64,000 nt of DNA from G020348385 sp964538085 (GCA_964538085.1 CAZIDF010000015.1:23622-87621); one strand, 5' to 3'; shown: positions 6,928 to 16,575, counted from the first letter of the stretch. The notes: generated by a model not told the origin, from the letters alone. A program made the numbers and translations.

Positions 6928-9705
6928 ATGGCTGATAGCGACAATATCAAAGAAACCCTGAACCTGCCTCAAACTTCCTTTTCTATGAAAGCGAAGCTTG
7001 CGCAAAAAGAGCCTGAGATCCTAGATAAGTGGGAGAGTATAAATCTTTACCAAAAAATCCAGAAAAAAAGTGAAGGCCGGCCTTCGTTCGTCCTTCATGA
7101 TGGGCCTCCTTATGCGAACGGGAGGATTCATTTAGGGACATCATTGAATAAGATCTTGAAGGATTTCATCATCAAGAGCAAAAACATGCAGGGATTCCGA
7201 GCCCCTTATCTTCCAGGTTGGGATTGCCATGGGCTTCCTATCGAGATAAAGGTGGACCAACTCCTCGGCAATAAAAAATCAGAAATGACTCCGCTGGAGG
7301 TGAGGGATGAGTGCAAACAGTATGCGCTGAAATTTGTGGATATACAACGCAAGCAGTTCAAGAGACTGGGAGTGTTTGGAGAATGGGAAGCTCCTTATTT
7401 GACCATGCTTCCCGAATATGAAGGGGAGGTGTTGCGTCATCTCGCCGCTTTTTTTGCTGAAGGCAATGTGTACAAGGGAAAAAAACCAGTTCACTGGTGC
7501 CCGTTTTGCCGGACAGCCCTCGCTGAGGCCGAGATCGAGTACAAAGACCGGGAATCTCCTTCCATTTTTGTCGGTTTTCCGGTTACATCTAATCTGGCCG
7601 AAAAATTCCCCGTCCTCGAGAATAAACAGATTTTCGTCCTCATCTGGACGACAACACCCTGGACATTGCCGGCCAACCTGGCTATAGCCTTCCATCCTGA
7701 CTTTGAATATTCCGCTTTTGAAGCGGATGGGAAAGTCTATATCGCAGCTAAACGATTGGTCCCTGTCATATCCGAAGAATTGGGCTTCGGGAAAACAAAG
7801 GAATTGGCAACATTTCCGGGAAAGGAAATGGAAGGGCTCAAAGCCCGGCATCCTTTTATAGACCGAGAATCCATTTTTGTTCTGGCGGATTATGTCACCC
7901 TGGATCAAGGGACCGGATGCGTTCACACTGCACCAGGCCACGGACACGAGGACTATCTCACAGGAATCAAATACAAATTGGACATTTATACGCCTGTGGA
8001 CCATGAAGGGAAATTCACATCCCAAGTCGAAAAATATGCGGGGATGAATGTTTTCGAAGCCAATCGGGTTATCAATGAAGATATGGAAAAGGATGGTTCT
8101 CTCCTGAAGGAAGACAAACTTGTTCATTCTTATCCCCACTGCTGGCGATGCAAAAAGCCTGTTATTTTTCGCGCGACAGCCCAGTGGTTCATTTCCATGG
8201 ATGAGGCGGGTCTCAGGACTAGAGCTATGGATGAGATCAAGGAGATCTGCTGGATCCCACCCTGGGGTGAAGAGAGAATTTCCAATATGATGGAAGCGCG
8301 GCCTGACTGGTGCATTTCCCGCCAGAGGACTTGGGGAGTTCCGATCCCTGCTTTCTACTGCCATGATTGCGGTCATATTCTGGCCAACGAAAAAATCACC
8401 TTGCGGATCGCCGATGTTTTTCAAGCTGAAGGCGCCAATTCATGGTTCATCAAAAAAGCGGGTGAACTATTGCCTCCGGATACAAAGTGTTCTGAGTGCG
8501 GCTCCTCGAATTTTAAAAAGGAAAACAACATCCTGGATGTTTGGTTCGAATCAGGTGCAAGCCACAATGTGTTGGGAAAACGGGATGACCTTCCCTGGCC
8601 TGCCGATATTTATATCGAAGGTCATGACCAGTACAGGGGGTGGTTCAACAGCTCCCTCATTATCGGTGTCGCTGCCAAGGGAGCCTCTCCATACAAAACA
8701 TGCATAACCCACGGTTTTGTCCTGGATGAAGAGGGGAGAGGGATGTCGAAGTCTCTTGGGAACTTTGTCGATCCCGAAGAGATCATAACAAAAAACGGGG
8801 CTGAAATTTTGCGGTTGTGGATAGCCATGCTCAATTACAAAGAGGATGCTCGATTCGGGGAAGAGACAGTCAGCCGGATCGTCGAGGCCTACCGAAAAAT
8901 GCGCAACACATGGAGATTCATCCTGGGGAACATCCATGATTTCGATCCGGATACAGATTATGTTCCCTCTCAGGATATGATGCTTTTTGATAGATGGATT
9001 CTGGAAAAGGCATCCCAGATAGGCCGACGGGTGTTGAGAGGTTATCAAGATTATGAATATCACATTGTCTTCCACACCATCTATAATTTTTTTACAGTGG
9101 AGTTGAGTTCCTTTTATCTAGATGTGTTGAAAGATCGGCTTTACTGTTCGGGAAAAAAATCGTTGCTTCGAAGATCCGCTCAGACCGCTCTGTTTGAACT
9201 GCTGAAAACAAGCCTATTATGGATGGCGCCGATCCTTCCCTTTACAGCCGAGGAAGCTTGGGAAACTATGCCCGCATTTGACAAAAAGCAGGAATCCGTT
9301 CACCTTGGGTTATTCCCTGAATTGGAAGAACAGTGGCTCGCCTCCGAGCAAAATACAGAGTGGAAGGAGCTTGTGGCCGTTCGTGAAAAAGTCCTCAAGG
9401 AACTGGAAACAGCAAGAGAAAATAAGATGATAGGGAATTCTTTGGAGGCCAGGATTATTTTGAAAATGCCTGCCGATAAAGAACCTTTATTGCGTAAATA
9501 TGAAAGGGAGTTACCTTCCTTGTTCATCGTGTCTGAAGTTGAGCTCCAACCGGATTCGGTTACCGAATTTAGTGTAAAAGTTGCGAGTGCCTTGGGTGAA
9601 AAATGTTCTCGATGTTGGAATTTCTCGACCTATGTCGGTCAGAGTTCGAAATACCCGGATTTCTGCAAGCGATGTGAAGAGGTCGTCGGGCAGATGCAGT
9701 CATGA
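6928..9705 (+). CDS. ileS: Isoleucyl-tRNA synthetase
   Basis: IleS charges tRNA-Ile with isoleucine in the cytoplasm. The 925-residue protein has the class I signature as HLGTSLNK (HIGH box, after GPPYANGRI) and GMSKSLGN (KMSKS box). The CP1 editing domain includes WTTTPWTLPAN and GTGCVHTAPGHG. A C-terminal zinc finger, CSRCWNFS...CKRCEEVV, ends the protein. The DWCISRQRTWGVPIP element is intact. Length matches bacterial-type IleRS. The HIGH box fourth position is Thr, a substitution often seen in bacterial IleRS. The stop overlaps the lspA start by 4 nt (ATGA), and ileS-lspA linkage is common in bacteria. Confidence 0.98.
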   Translation: MADSDNIKETLNLPQTSFSMKAKLAQKEPEILDKWESINLYQKIQKKSEGRPSFVLHDGPPYANGRIHLGTSLNKILKDFIIKSKNMQGFRAPYLPGWDCHGLPIEIKVDQLLGNKKSEMTPLEVRDECKQYALKFVDIQRKQFKRLGVFGEWEAPYLTMLPEYEGEVLRHLAAFFAEGNVYKGKKPVHWCPFCRTALAEAEIEYKDRESPSIFVGFPVTSNLAEKFPVLENKQIFVLIWTTTPWTLPANLAIAFHPDFEYSAFEADGKVYIAAKRLVPVISEELGFGKTKELATFPGKEMEGLKARHPFIDRESIFVLADYVTLDQGTGCVHTAPGHGHEDYLTGIKYKLDIYTPVDHEGKFTSQVEKYAGMNVFEANRVINEDMEKDGSLLKEDKLVHSYPHCWRCKKPVIFRATAQWFISMDEAGLRTRAMDEIKEICWIPPWGEERISNMMEARPDWCISRQRTWGVPIPAFYCHDCGHILANEKITLRIADVFQAEGANSWFIKKAGELLPPDTKCSECGSSNFKKENNILDVWFESGASHNVLGKRDDLPWPADIYIEGHDQYRGWFNSSLIIGVAAKGASPYKTCITHGFVLDEEGRGMSKSLGNFVDPEEIITKNGAEILRLWIAMLNYKEDARFGEETVSRIVEAYRKMRNTWRFILGNIHDFDPDTDYVPSQDMMLFDRWILEKASQIGRRVLRGYQDYEYHIVFHTIYNFFTVELSSFYLDVLKDRLYCSGKKSLLRRSAQTALFELLKTSLLWMAPILPFTAEEAWETMPAFDKKQESVHLGLFPELEEQWLASEQNTEWKELVAVREKVLKELETARENKMIGNSLEARIILKMPADKEPLLRKYERELPSLFIVSEVELQPDSVTEFSVKVASALGEKCSRCWNFSTYVGQSSKYPDFCKRCEEVVGQMQS

Positions 9706-10196
9706 AACACCGAGTCCCTTATTTTATGTTGATCGTTCTCCTCTTCGTTAGCGATCAACTCACCAAAGCTCTGATCGCCAGAAATATCCTCCTGAATACC
9801 AGTAAAGAAATTATCCCCGGGTTTTTTCACTTGGTCCACTTTCGCAATAAGGGGGCAATCTTCGGTTTTTTTTCACAATCGGGAAACCGCTTTGTGTTTC
9901 TCGTTTTGACTTTGGCATCCTTGGCTGCATTGACTCTGGTCGTGTACTATTTTTTCAATGCACCCAGAAAAGACAAATTATTCAAGATATCGTTATCCCT
10001 GATAATGGCTGGAGCCTTGGGCAATTTCACTGACCGGATCTTCAAGGGATATGTGATCGATTTTTTGGATGTGAGCATAAAAGGCTGGCATTGGCCTTCT
10101 TTCAATTTGGCTGATTCCTGCATATCGATTGGAGCCGCGCTTCTTATTTTTATTTTCCTATTCAAAAGGAGTCCAATATGTTCCCCATCCTCGTGA
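9702..10196 (+). CDS. lspA: Lipoprotein signal peptidase (signal peptidase II)
   Basis: LspA cleaves the signal peptide of prolipoproteins after lipidation by Lgt. The 164-residue protein shows four hydrophobic segments and the two catalytic aspartates in GNFTDR and FNLADS, plus the D-Q-x-T-K motif (VSDQLTKAL) near the N-terminus. The NxGAAFG motif appears as RNKGAIFGF. It overlaps ileS by 4 nt and lgt by 19 nt, so synthesis is likely coupled. Adjacent lspA and lgt cover two consecutive steps of lipoprotein maturation. Confidence 0.96.
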   Translation: MKHRVPYFMLIVLLFVSDQLTKALIARNILLNTSKEIIPGFFHLVHFRNKGAIFGFFSQSGNRFVFLVLTLASLAALTLVVYYFFNAPRKDKLFKISLSLIMAGALGNFTDRIFKGYVIDFLDVSIKGWHWPSFNLADSCISIGAALLIFIFLFKRSPICSPSS

Positions 10197-10975
10197 AGAT
10201 CGGACCGGTCAGCATTCACACCTACGGTTTTATGATGGCCGTGGGTGTCGCTTCAGGATTGTGGTTTTTGTATGTCCAAGCCAAGAAACAAGCCCTCGAT
10301 GCTCCAAAACTCCTAGATATGGCTTTTTACACCATAATCGTATCTCTTATAGGGGCAAAACTCGCTCTTTTGGCAGGACAATTCTCCTACTACCTAAAAA
10401 ATCCTTCGGAATTGATCAGCTTTGCGCGGACAGGCGGGGTCTTCCAGGGAGGCTTGGCCTTTGGATTGGTCTTTGCCCTCTGGTACATGAGGAAAAACAG
10501 GCTCTCGACTTGGAAAGTCGCGGACATAGCTGTTCCGGCTTTGGCCCTCGGGCATGGATTCGGCCGGATCGGTTGTTTCATGGCTGGCTGTTGTTTCGGC
10601 CGCGAATGCAGTGTTCCTTGGGGAGTTGTTTTTCGGAACGAGTATGCGTCGAAATTGACAGGGATTCCCACAGGCATTCATCTCCATCCCACCCAGCTCT
10701 ACGAGTCTATCCTGAATTTTACCAATTTCCTGATACTTTTTGTGATCCTGAAGAAAAAAAAGTTCGACGGGCAGGTTTTTTCATTCTACATCATCAATTA
10801 TTCGATTATCCGGTATTTTGTGGAGTTTTATCGAGGGGACCATCAGGCTAAAGCGTATATCATCCAAAATCCCTCAGCCTATCTGAGTATGTCTTTGCCT
10901 CAATTGATTTGCATCATCGGGCTGGTGGGCGGGAGTTTGGCGTATTTCATCTTGAAACGAAGAAAAAGTGCCTAG
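10178..10975 (+). CDS. lgt: Phosphatidylglycerol-prolipoprotein diacylglyceryl transferase
   Basis: Lgt transfers diacylglycerol from phosphatidylglycerol to the lipobox cysteine, the first step of lipoprotein maturation in the inner membrane. The 265-residue protein has about seven membrane segments. The Lgt signature GHGFGRIGCFMAGCCFG is at residues 126-142, and HPTQLYE follows near residue 170. The ATG at 10178 lies within lspA and is preceded by AAAGGAG. The C-terminus ends in a basic KRRKSA tail. It overlaps the rluD start by 8 nt. Confidence 0.96.
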   Translation: MFPILVKIGPVSIHTYGFMMAVGVASGLWFLYVQAKKQALDAPKLLDMAFYTIIVSLIGAKLALLAGQFSYYLKNPSELISFARTGGVFQGGLAFGLVFALWYMRKNRLSTWKVADIAVPALALGHGFGRIGCFMAGCCFGRECSVPWGVVFRNEYASKLTGIPTGIHLHPTQLYESILNFTNFLILFVILKKKKFDGQVFSFYIINYSIIRYFVEFYRGDHQAKAYIIQNPSAYLSMSLPQLICIIGLVGGSLAYFILKRRKSA

Positions 10976-11882
10976 AAGAGTCTTCCGCGTTCATCCTTCT
11001 CAAAAAGGGATGAGACTCGATGTGTTCCTTACCAAAAAAATTAATGAGCAAACCCGTTCTCAGCTCCAGAAAATAATACAGCAGGACAAAGTCAAGGTCT
11101 GCGGAACTCCCAGAAGGTCCAGTTTCATGTTGGGCGAAGGGGACATCGTGGAGGTTGTATTCGATCTTCCTGAAAATGACGCTCTTCTCCCCGAAAATGT
11201 TCCGCTGCATATATTGTATCATGATGAACATGTGGTCGTGCTGGAGAAGCCATCGGGAATGGTGGTGCATCCTGGAGCAGGAAGACGACAGGGGACATTA
11301 GTGAATGCTCTTCTCCATCATTTCCCGGGTATCAAAGATGTCGGCCCTGAGGACAGGCCAGGTATCGTCCACAGGTTGGACAAAGAAACATCAGGATTGA
11401 TGCTGGTAGCCCTATCAGAAATGGCCTACATGGAGCTTCAGCGACAATTCCAAGAGAGGTCGGTGGAGAAGATTTACTTAGGGTTGGTTTGGGGCAAGAT
11501 CACAAAGCCGGAGGGGCTGATCAACTGGCCTGTCGGGCGCCATGCGAAGCACGGGGGGAGAATGTCCGTAAAAACGAAAAAACCTCGATCTGCAGAAACT
11601 CACTACGAAGTTTTGCGGAAGTTCCAACGATATACATTCCTGGAGATCAAGCCGATCACCGGTAGAACGCATCAGATAAGAGTCCATCTCGCTGCATCGG
11701 GCCACCCGATCGTGGGAGATACACGATATGGCAAAAAAAAGATGAAGGTGCGCACGTCCAGGCTTTTTCTTCATGCTCACAGGCTCGGCTTTTTTCATCC
11801 TGAGTCACGAGAAAAAATGGATTTCATGTCTCCTCTCCCGTATGAACTGGAAAAATTATTGTTACGGGCGACATCCCCTTAA
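10968..11882 (+). CDS. rluD: RluA/RluD-family 23S rRNA pseudouridine synthase
   Basis: The 304-residue protein has an N-terminal S4 RNA-binding domain (about residues 12-70) and a pseudouridine synthase domain with the catalytic aspartate in HRLDKETSGLML. RTHQIRVHLA and GDTRYG follow. RluD-type enzymes modify helix 69 of 23S rRNA, though the precise target of this paralogue cannot be read from the sequence. The start is a GTG at 10968 overlapping the end of lgt by 8 nt. The next Met would cut into the S4 domain. As last gene of the ileS operon it is followed by a new promoter-like region. Confidence 0.9.
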   Translation: MPRRVFRVHPSQKGMRLDVFLTKKINEQTRSQLQKIIQQDKVKVCGTPRRSSFMLGEGDIVEVVFDLPENDALLPENVPLHILYHDEHVVVLEKPSGMVVHPGAGRRQGTLVNALLHHFPGIKDVGPEDRPGIVHRLDKETSGLMLVALSEMAYMELQRQFQERSVEKIYLGLVWGKITKPEGLINWPVGRHAKHGGRMSVKTKKPRSAETHYEVLRKFQRYTFLEIKPITGRTHQIRVHLAASGHPIVGDTRYGKKKMKVRTSRLFLHAHRLGFFHPESREKMDFMSPLPYELEKLLLRATSP

Positions 11883-11908
11883 CGAGGGATGCGCCCATTA
11901 AATATGTC

Positions 11909-11938
11909 TTGAGAATGGGGGAATTTTTGTTGTATCAT
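11909..11938 (+). promoter_or_regulatory. Predicted promoter of the EF-G-like gene
   Basis: TTGAGA (11909-11914), an 18-nt spacer and TATCAT (11933-11938) lie 80 nt before the start codon. The match is moderate. No terminator hairpin was seen between rluD and this site. Confidence 0.4.
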
Positions 11939-12017
11939 AAGCGTTACTAAATTTTCCGAAAATGTAGCTCTTGATATTCAGTAAAACCGAATTTTGCTTA
12001 TAGATGGAGGATTCATC

Positions 12018-14099
12018 ATGAAAGATTACGATCCAGATAAGATGAGGAATATTGCGATCGTTGGCCACGGATCTTGTGGAAAAACATCCTTGACATCTGC
12101 CTTTTTGTTTGATGCAGGCGCGACCACAAGGTTGACCACGGTGGCAAGCGGGAATACGGTGACCGATTATGATCCCGATGAGATCGAAAGACAGATTTCG
12201 ATCAATTCGGCTGTTTGTCACATGGAATGGAATGGTCATAAGGTAAACGCTGTGGACTGTCCTGGGTACATGAATTTTTTGTGGGATACAAGAGCCAGTC
12301 TCAGAGCAGTGGATGCAGGAATCGTCATCGTATGTGGAGTGGCTGGTGTTGAGGTGGGAACGGAAAAAGACTGGGAGATGATGGAGGAACTGAAACGCCC
12401 TCGGATCTTGGTCATCAATAAACTGGACCGTGAGAATGCCAACTATGAGAGGACCGTGAAATCTATCCATAACTTTTTCGGCCGCCAGGCAGTTCCAGTT
12501 CAGCTGCCGATCGGAGAGGAAAAAGACTTTAGGGGTTTTGTAGACTTGATCAACAAAGCTGCCTTTATTTTCCAAAAAGATGGCAGCGGAAAATTCGATA
12601 AAGAAGAGATCCCCGATAGCATGAAAGAAATCGCCGAGAACAAAATCCAGGAACTCACAGAAATGGTTGCAGAAAATGACGAGAAGTTGATGGAAATTTA
12701 TTTTGAAAAAGGGGAATTGAGTCCTGATGAGCTTAAGGATGGGCTCAGAAAGAGCATCACAAACAGGCAGTTTTTCCCGATCCTTGTATCTTCGGCCTTG
12801 CTGAATATCGGTGCCCAGCCTATTTTGGACGCTGTGGTGGATTATTTGCCGAATCCCATCCAGATTGGGGAGGTAAAAGGGGCTGTGGGAGCCGTGAAGA
12901 CATCTGTGGATGAGCCCTTCTCAGCGCTCGTTTTCAAAACGATTTCGGATCCTTATACAGGCAGGATCTCCTTGATGAGGGTTTTCTCCGGCAAAGTGAA
13001 TCCTGATGGAGCCGTTGTCAACTCCAACAAAGAATTGGGTGAAAAGCTTGGCGGACTATTCTTTTTGCAGGGCAAGGAACAGATCCCTGCCGGACAGGCC
13101 AAAGCGGGAGATATCGTTGCGACGGCTAAGCTAAAAGAAACTGCGACAGGAGACACTCTATGTGCGAAAGGTGCTTCCATCGTCTTTTCCTCCATCAAAT
13201 TTCCCGAACCTTCGATCTCATTTGCCATAGAGCCCAAAACCCGCGCAGATGAAGATCGAATATCCCAAGCTATTCACCGTATCACCGAAGAGGATCCGAC
13301 AGCGAGGATCGAGAGAGATTCAGAGACGAATGAGCTGATCATTTCCGGAAACGGCCAACTTCATGTGGAAATCGTCACTGACCGCTTGAAAAAAAGATTC
13401 AATGTGAATGTCGGTCTCAAGCCGCCGAAAATTCCCTATAAAGAAACCATAAAGGGCAAATCTGATGTCCAAGGAAAATACAAGAAACAGACCGGAGGCC
13501 GAGGCCAATATGGAGACGTCAAGATAAAAATCGAGCCTCTCGCTAGGGGACTGGATTTTGAATTCGAGGATAAGATCTTCGGAGGCGCGATCCCTAAAAA
13601 TTATATCCCTTCCATCGAAAGGGGCATCCAAGAGGCGCGTAAGAAAGGCGTGATTGCTGGATATCCGGCTGTGGATTTTAAGGTCATCCTGTATGATGGT
13701 TCTTACCATGATGTCGACTCTTCGGATATAGCCTTCAAAGTGGCGGCATCTATGGCCTTTAAAAAGGCAGCGAAAGCGGCTAAACCCACCATCTTGGAGC
13801 CCATCATGAATGTCGAAATTTACACACCCGAAGCTAATATGGGCGATATCATGGGGAACCTCAACGGCCGCAGAGGAAAAGTCCAAGGGATGGAGCAAAA
13901 AGGAAGCCTTCGGATCATTAAAGCCCAGGTTCCCATGTCCGAGATGTTGGATTTCGAGCCCACGCTCACATCCATTACAGGGGGACGAGGCTCGTTCATG
14001 ATGGAATTTTCGCGCTACGAGGAAGTCCCAACTCATCTCCAGCAAAAAATCATCGATCAGTCTGTAAAGGATGGACGTATCAGAGCTGAAGAAGAATGA
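12018..14099 (+). CDS. fusA2: EF-G-2-type translational GTPase
   Basis: The 693-residue protein has all five EF-G domains, ending in the domain IV/V pattern GGRGQYGDVKI...GYPAVDFKVILYDGSYHDVDSS. The P-loop is GHGSCGKTS (residues 16-24) and the guanine motif NKLDRE. The G3 motif is DCPGYMNF, so the catalytic His after DxPG is Tyr84. Switch I reads ERQISI instead of the ERGITI typical of housekeeping EF-G. These changes mark the EF-G-2 subgroup, whose exact role (alternative translocase or recycling factor) is not settled. The start is the ATG at 12018, preceded by GGAGG at 7 nt, rather than a possible in-frame start 8 codons earlier. Confidence 0.85.
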   Translation: MKDYDPDKMRNIAIVGHGSCGKTSLTSAFLFDAGATTRLTTVASGNTVTDYDPDEIERQISINSAVCHMEWNGHKVNAVDCPGYMNFLWDTRASLRAVDAGIVIVCGVAGVEVGTEKDWEMMEELKRPRILVINKLDRENANYERTVKSIHNFFGRQAVPVQLPIGEEKDFRGFVDLINKAAFIFQKDGSGKFDKEEIPDSMKEIAENKIQELTEMVAENDEKLMEIYFEKGELSPDELKDGLRKSITNRQFFPILVSSALLNIGAQPILDAVVDYLPNPIQIGEVKGAVGAVKTSVDEPFSALVFKTISDPYTGRISLMRVFSGKVNPDGAVVNSNKELGEKLGGLFFLQGKEQIPAGQAKAGDIVATAKLKETATGDTLCAKGASIVFSSIKFPEPSISFAIEPKTRADEDRISQAIHRITEEDPTARIERDSETNELIISGNGQLHVEIVTDRLKKRFNVNVGLKPPKIPYKETIKGKSDVQGKYKKQTGGRGQYGDVKIKIEPLARGLDFEFEDKIFGGAIPKNYIPSIERGIQEARKKGVIAGYPAVDFKVILYDGSYHDVDSSDIAFKVAASMAFKKAAKAAKPTILEPIMNVEIYTPEANMGDIMGNLNGRRGKVQGMEQKGSLRIIKAQVPMSEMLDFEPTLTSITGGRGSFMMEFSRYEEVPTHLQQKIIDQSVKDGRIRAEEE

Positions 14100-14242
14100 T
14101 GGGTTTGAATTTCCTCAGTTCGATGGCAGAAGTCGCTGCTTAATCTGCGCAATTTATCAATAGAGATCCCCACACAAGGCTCTGATGGTGTTGTTCTCTA
14201 TGGAATGCTATGATAATTTATTCGTCAAGAGGAGAGCAAAAC

Positions 14243-15475
14243 ATGAGATTAGTAAAAACTATTTTGTCGATCATCCTGTTCTTGTCTGCAACAATGGTTT
14301 TTGGAGCAGAGGAGGATAAAATCCTGCGTCTTAAAATCGGCGATGAAACCTTGAAGGAAAAGACCATGACTGTTTCTCCGGGAAAAATCTATGAGGCGAA
14401 TTCAGGGCGAACGATTTCTTTTCTCGAGATGATTCAAGGGATGGACCAAAGCCGGCTCGTTTATGTGGGAGAGACCCACGACAGCCTTCCGATGCATCAA
14501 ATCCAGGCAAAGATCATTCAAGGGCTCTACGAGCAAGACAGAAACCTAACGGTTGGAATGGAAATGTACCCGGTCACACAACAGGAGCCTTTGAATAAAT
14601 GGAGCCTGGGCATTCTTTCTGAGGATGAATTCATACGGGATGCTCAGTGGTACGTGAACTGGAATTTCCATTTTGGGTTTTATCGCGATATTTTCAAAGT
14701 TGTTAAGAAAAATGAGATTCCGCTCTATGCGCTGAATGTTCCCAGAGATATCATCACGAAAGTACGGATGAAGGGGTGGGAATCCCTCTCGGGAGAAGAA
14801 AAGGAGATGGTACCTGAACTCGACCTTACCCATCAAGATCACAGGACCCTGATCCGCACAATTTTCGAAAGTGCAGATCTTCCCCATCAGATGAAAGGGA
14901 AGGGATTGCAAATGGCCTTCGAAGGGCTTTACAGGGCACAGACGGCTTGGGATGAGACCATGGCCATACATGCTCTGGGAGCATTGAATAAAGAGGGGGG
15001 AAAAATCGTGGTTTTGGCAGGGTCAGGCCATCTGTTGTATAACTTGGGAATCAATCTCAGGGCTTATAAAAAAAGCCAGATGCCCTTCAAGACTGTGGTA
15101 TGTGTTGTCATTCCCGAAGGCGAAAAACATCTCGAAGTTTCTTGCAGCTTGGCCGATTATGTGTGGGGGCTTGCAGAGGAGGAGAAGCCTGCATATCCCT
15201 CAGTCGGGTTGCGATTAAAAAAATTCGAGGGGCTGGATAATCTGGTGATCGAGAGGGACCCGATCGATGGCGCAGCCAAGGGATCTGATTTTAAAAAGGG
15301 AGATGTGGTCCTATCGGTCGATGGCAAACATTATGCGGATATCAACGAATTGAGAACATATTTGGCTCGGTTCACTTGGGATGATCAGGTGACGTTTCAG
15401 CTTCTGCGGGATGCGCAACAGATCGAGGTCCTATTGAAATTCCAAATGATCGAAGATGATACCGAAAGGCCCTGA
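14243..15475 (+). CDS. Exported ChaN-like (DUF399) protein with C-terminal PDZ domain
   Basis: The 410-residue protein starts with a signal peptide (MRLVKTILSIILFLSATMVFG). The next 270 residues match the ChaN/DUF399 haem-binding-protein fold, with YVGETHDSLPMHQIQ, GMEMY and LAGSGHLLYN. About 90 C-terminal residues form a PDZ-like module (VIERDPIDGAAKGSDFKKGDVVLSVDG). Characterised ChaN proteins are iron-regulated lipoproteins that bind haem. The cysteine lipobox is not obvious here, so it is probably periplasmic. The ATG at 14243 follows AGAGGAGAG. The downstream beta-lactamase-like gene starts 50 nt later and is likely co-transcribed. The substrate is unknown. Confidence 0.75.
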   Translation: MRLVKTILSIILFLSATMVFGAEEDKILRLKIGDETLKEKTMTVSPGKIYEANSGRTISFLEMIQGMDQSRLVYVGETHDSLPMHQIQAKIIQGLYEQDRNLTVGMEMYPVTQQEPLNKWSLGILSEDEFIRDAQWYVNWNFHFGFYRDIFKVVKKNEIPLYALNVPRDIITKVRMKGWESLSGEEKEMVPELDLTHQDHRTLIRTIFESADLPHQMKGKGLQMAFEGLYRAQTAWDETMAIHALGALNKEGGKIVVLAGSGHLLYNLGINLRAYKKSQMPFKTVVCVVIPEGEKHLEVSCSLADYVWGLAEEEKPAYPSVGLRLKKFEGLDNLVIERDPIDGAAKGSDFKKGDVVLSVDGKHYADINELRTYLARFTWDDQVTFQLLRDAQQIEVLLKFQMIEDDTERP

Positions 15476-15525
15476 CATTTCCTTATCCTATCGTTAGTAT
15501 GAAATTTTATGCGAAGGAGGATTTT

Positions 15526-16563
15526 ATGCGAAACTTGGCCCTTAAAAGAATATGGATTTTTGCTTGCTTGGCGTGTTGGGTATTTCCCTTTATTTTATGG
15601 GGAAATTCTTCCCAGCCCTCACAGAGAATCGAAAGGCTGAGAAATCAGATCGAAGCCATTACGAGGGACGTTGATGGAAAAGTAGGCGTAGCTGCCAAGC
15701 ACCTCGAGACAGGGGAGGAAATATTCATCAACGGCGACACTTATTTCCCGATGGCCAGTGTTTTCAAGGTTCCCGTGCTTGTGGAAGTCATGGCTCAGAT
15801 CAAAGAGGGACGGTTCACCATGGAAGATGAAGTCAGCATTCGGAAGACCGACCAACATTTGGGAAGTGGATATCTCAGCGACCTGGAAGCTCCGGGGATA
15901 AAGCTATCCATAAAAAATATGATCAACTTGATGATGATGATAAGCGATAATTCTGCAACAGATATTCTATTGACAAAAGTGGGAGCCGAGAATGTGAACA
16001 AACGTCTTCGTTCGTTTGGATTGGAAAAAATCTCGGTCGATCGCACGTGTCAAAACCTGATCATGGATGCTATCGGGATGGATTATGAAAAACACAAAGG
16101 TCTTCCGCTGGAGGAAGTTATAAAAGCGTATACAAAAGAAAGACAGGAGAATCCGGCAGCCTTTGAGGAGGCTGCATCGAAATTCAGCCAGGTTATCAAA
16201 GATCAAAGCACACCCAGAGCCATGAACAGACTTTTGGAGTTGATATTTAAAAAAGAAATTCTGGATGAGCTGAGTTGCGACACCATCATTTCCGTGATGC
16301 TGAAATGCCAGACCGGAGAGAGAAGGCTGAAGGGAGACCTTCCCCGTCATGTCCAGATTGCCCATAAAACAGGGACCATCGGGGGGACCGTCAACAATGT
16401 GGGGATTATCTATCTACCTGAAGATCTCGGACACCTGGCCATAACCGTTTTTACTAAAGATACAGAAGAGAGGACACAAGAAGTTGAGGACATCATCGCC
16501 CAGATATCGAGGTTTGTCTTCGACTACTTCTATTTCACGACAGATCTGGGTGTCGATCGATGA
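15526..16563 (+). CDS. Class A beta-lactamase-fold serine hydrolase
   Basis: The 345-residue exported protein (signal-like N-terminus to about residue 30) shows the active-site triad of penicillin-recognising enzymes: SVFK (Ser78, Lys81), SDN (residues 140-142) and KTG (281-283), in the class A order and spacing. The omega-loop motif RxExxLN is not present. By eye it aligns to DRTCQNLI, which puts Cys at the deacylating Glu166 and Ile at Asn170. About 40 extra residues follow before the STPRAMNRLL helix. It may therefore not be an efficient beta-lactamase. The start at 15526 has AAGGAGG at 5-nt spacing. An upstream in-frame ATG at 15499 lacks a ribosome site. Confidence 0.8.
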   Translation: MRNLALKRIWIFACLACWVFPFILWGNSSQPSQRIERLRNQIEAITRDVDGKVGVAAKHLETGEEIFINGDTYFPMASVFKVPVLVEVMAQIKEGRFTMEDEVSIRKTDQHLGSGYLSDLEAPGIKLSIKNMINLMMMISDNSATDILLTKVGAENVNKRLRSFGLEKISVDRTCQNLIMDAIGMDYEKHKGLPLEEVIKAYTKERQENPAAFEEAASKFSQVIKDQSTPRAMNRLLELIFKKEILDELSCDTIISVMLKCQTGERRLKGDLPRHVQIAHKTGTIGGTVNNVGIIYLPEDLGHLAITVFTKDTEERTQEVEDIIAQISRFVFDYFYFTTDLGVDR

Positions 16564-16575
16564 AAAACAGCGGTA

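Noticed and set aside
6928..9705. Defective HIGH motif (HLGT) in IleRS
   Set aside because: This variant is common in bacterial IleRS, and all other motifs and the zinc finger are intact.
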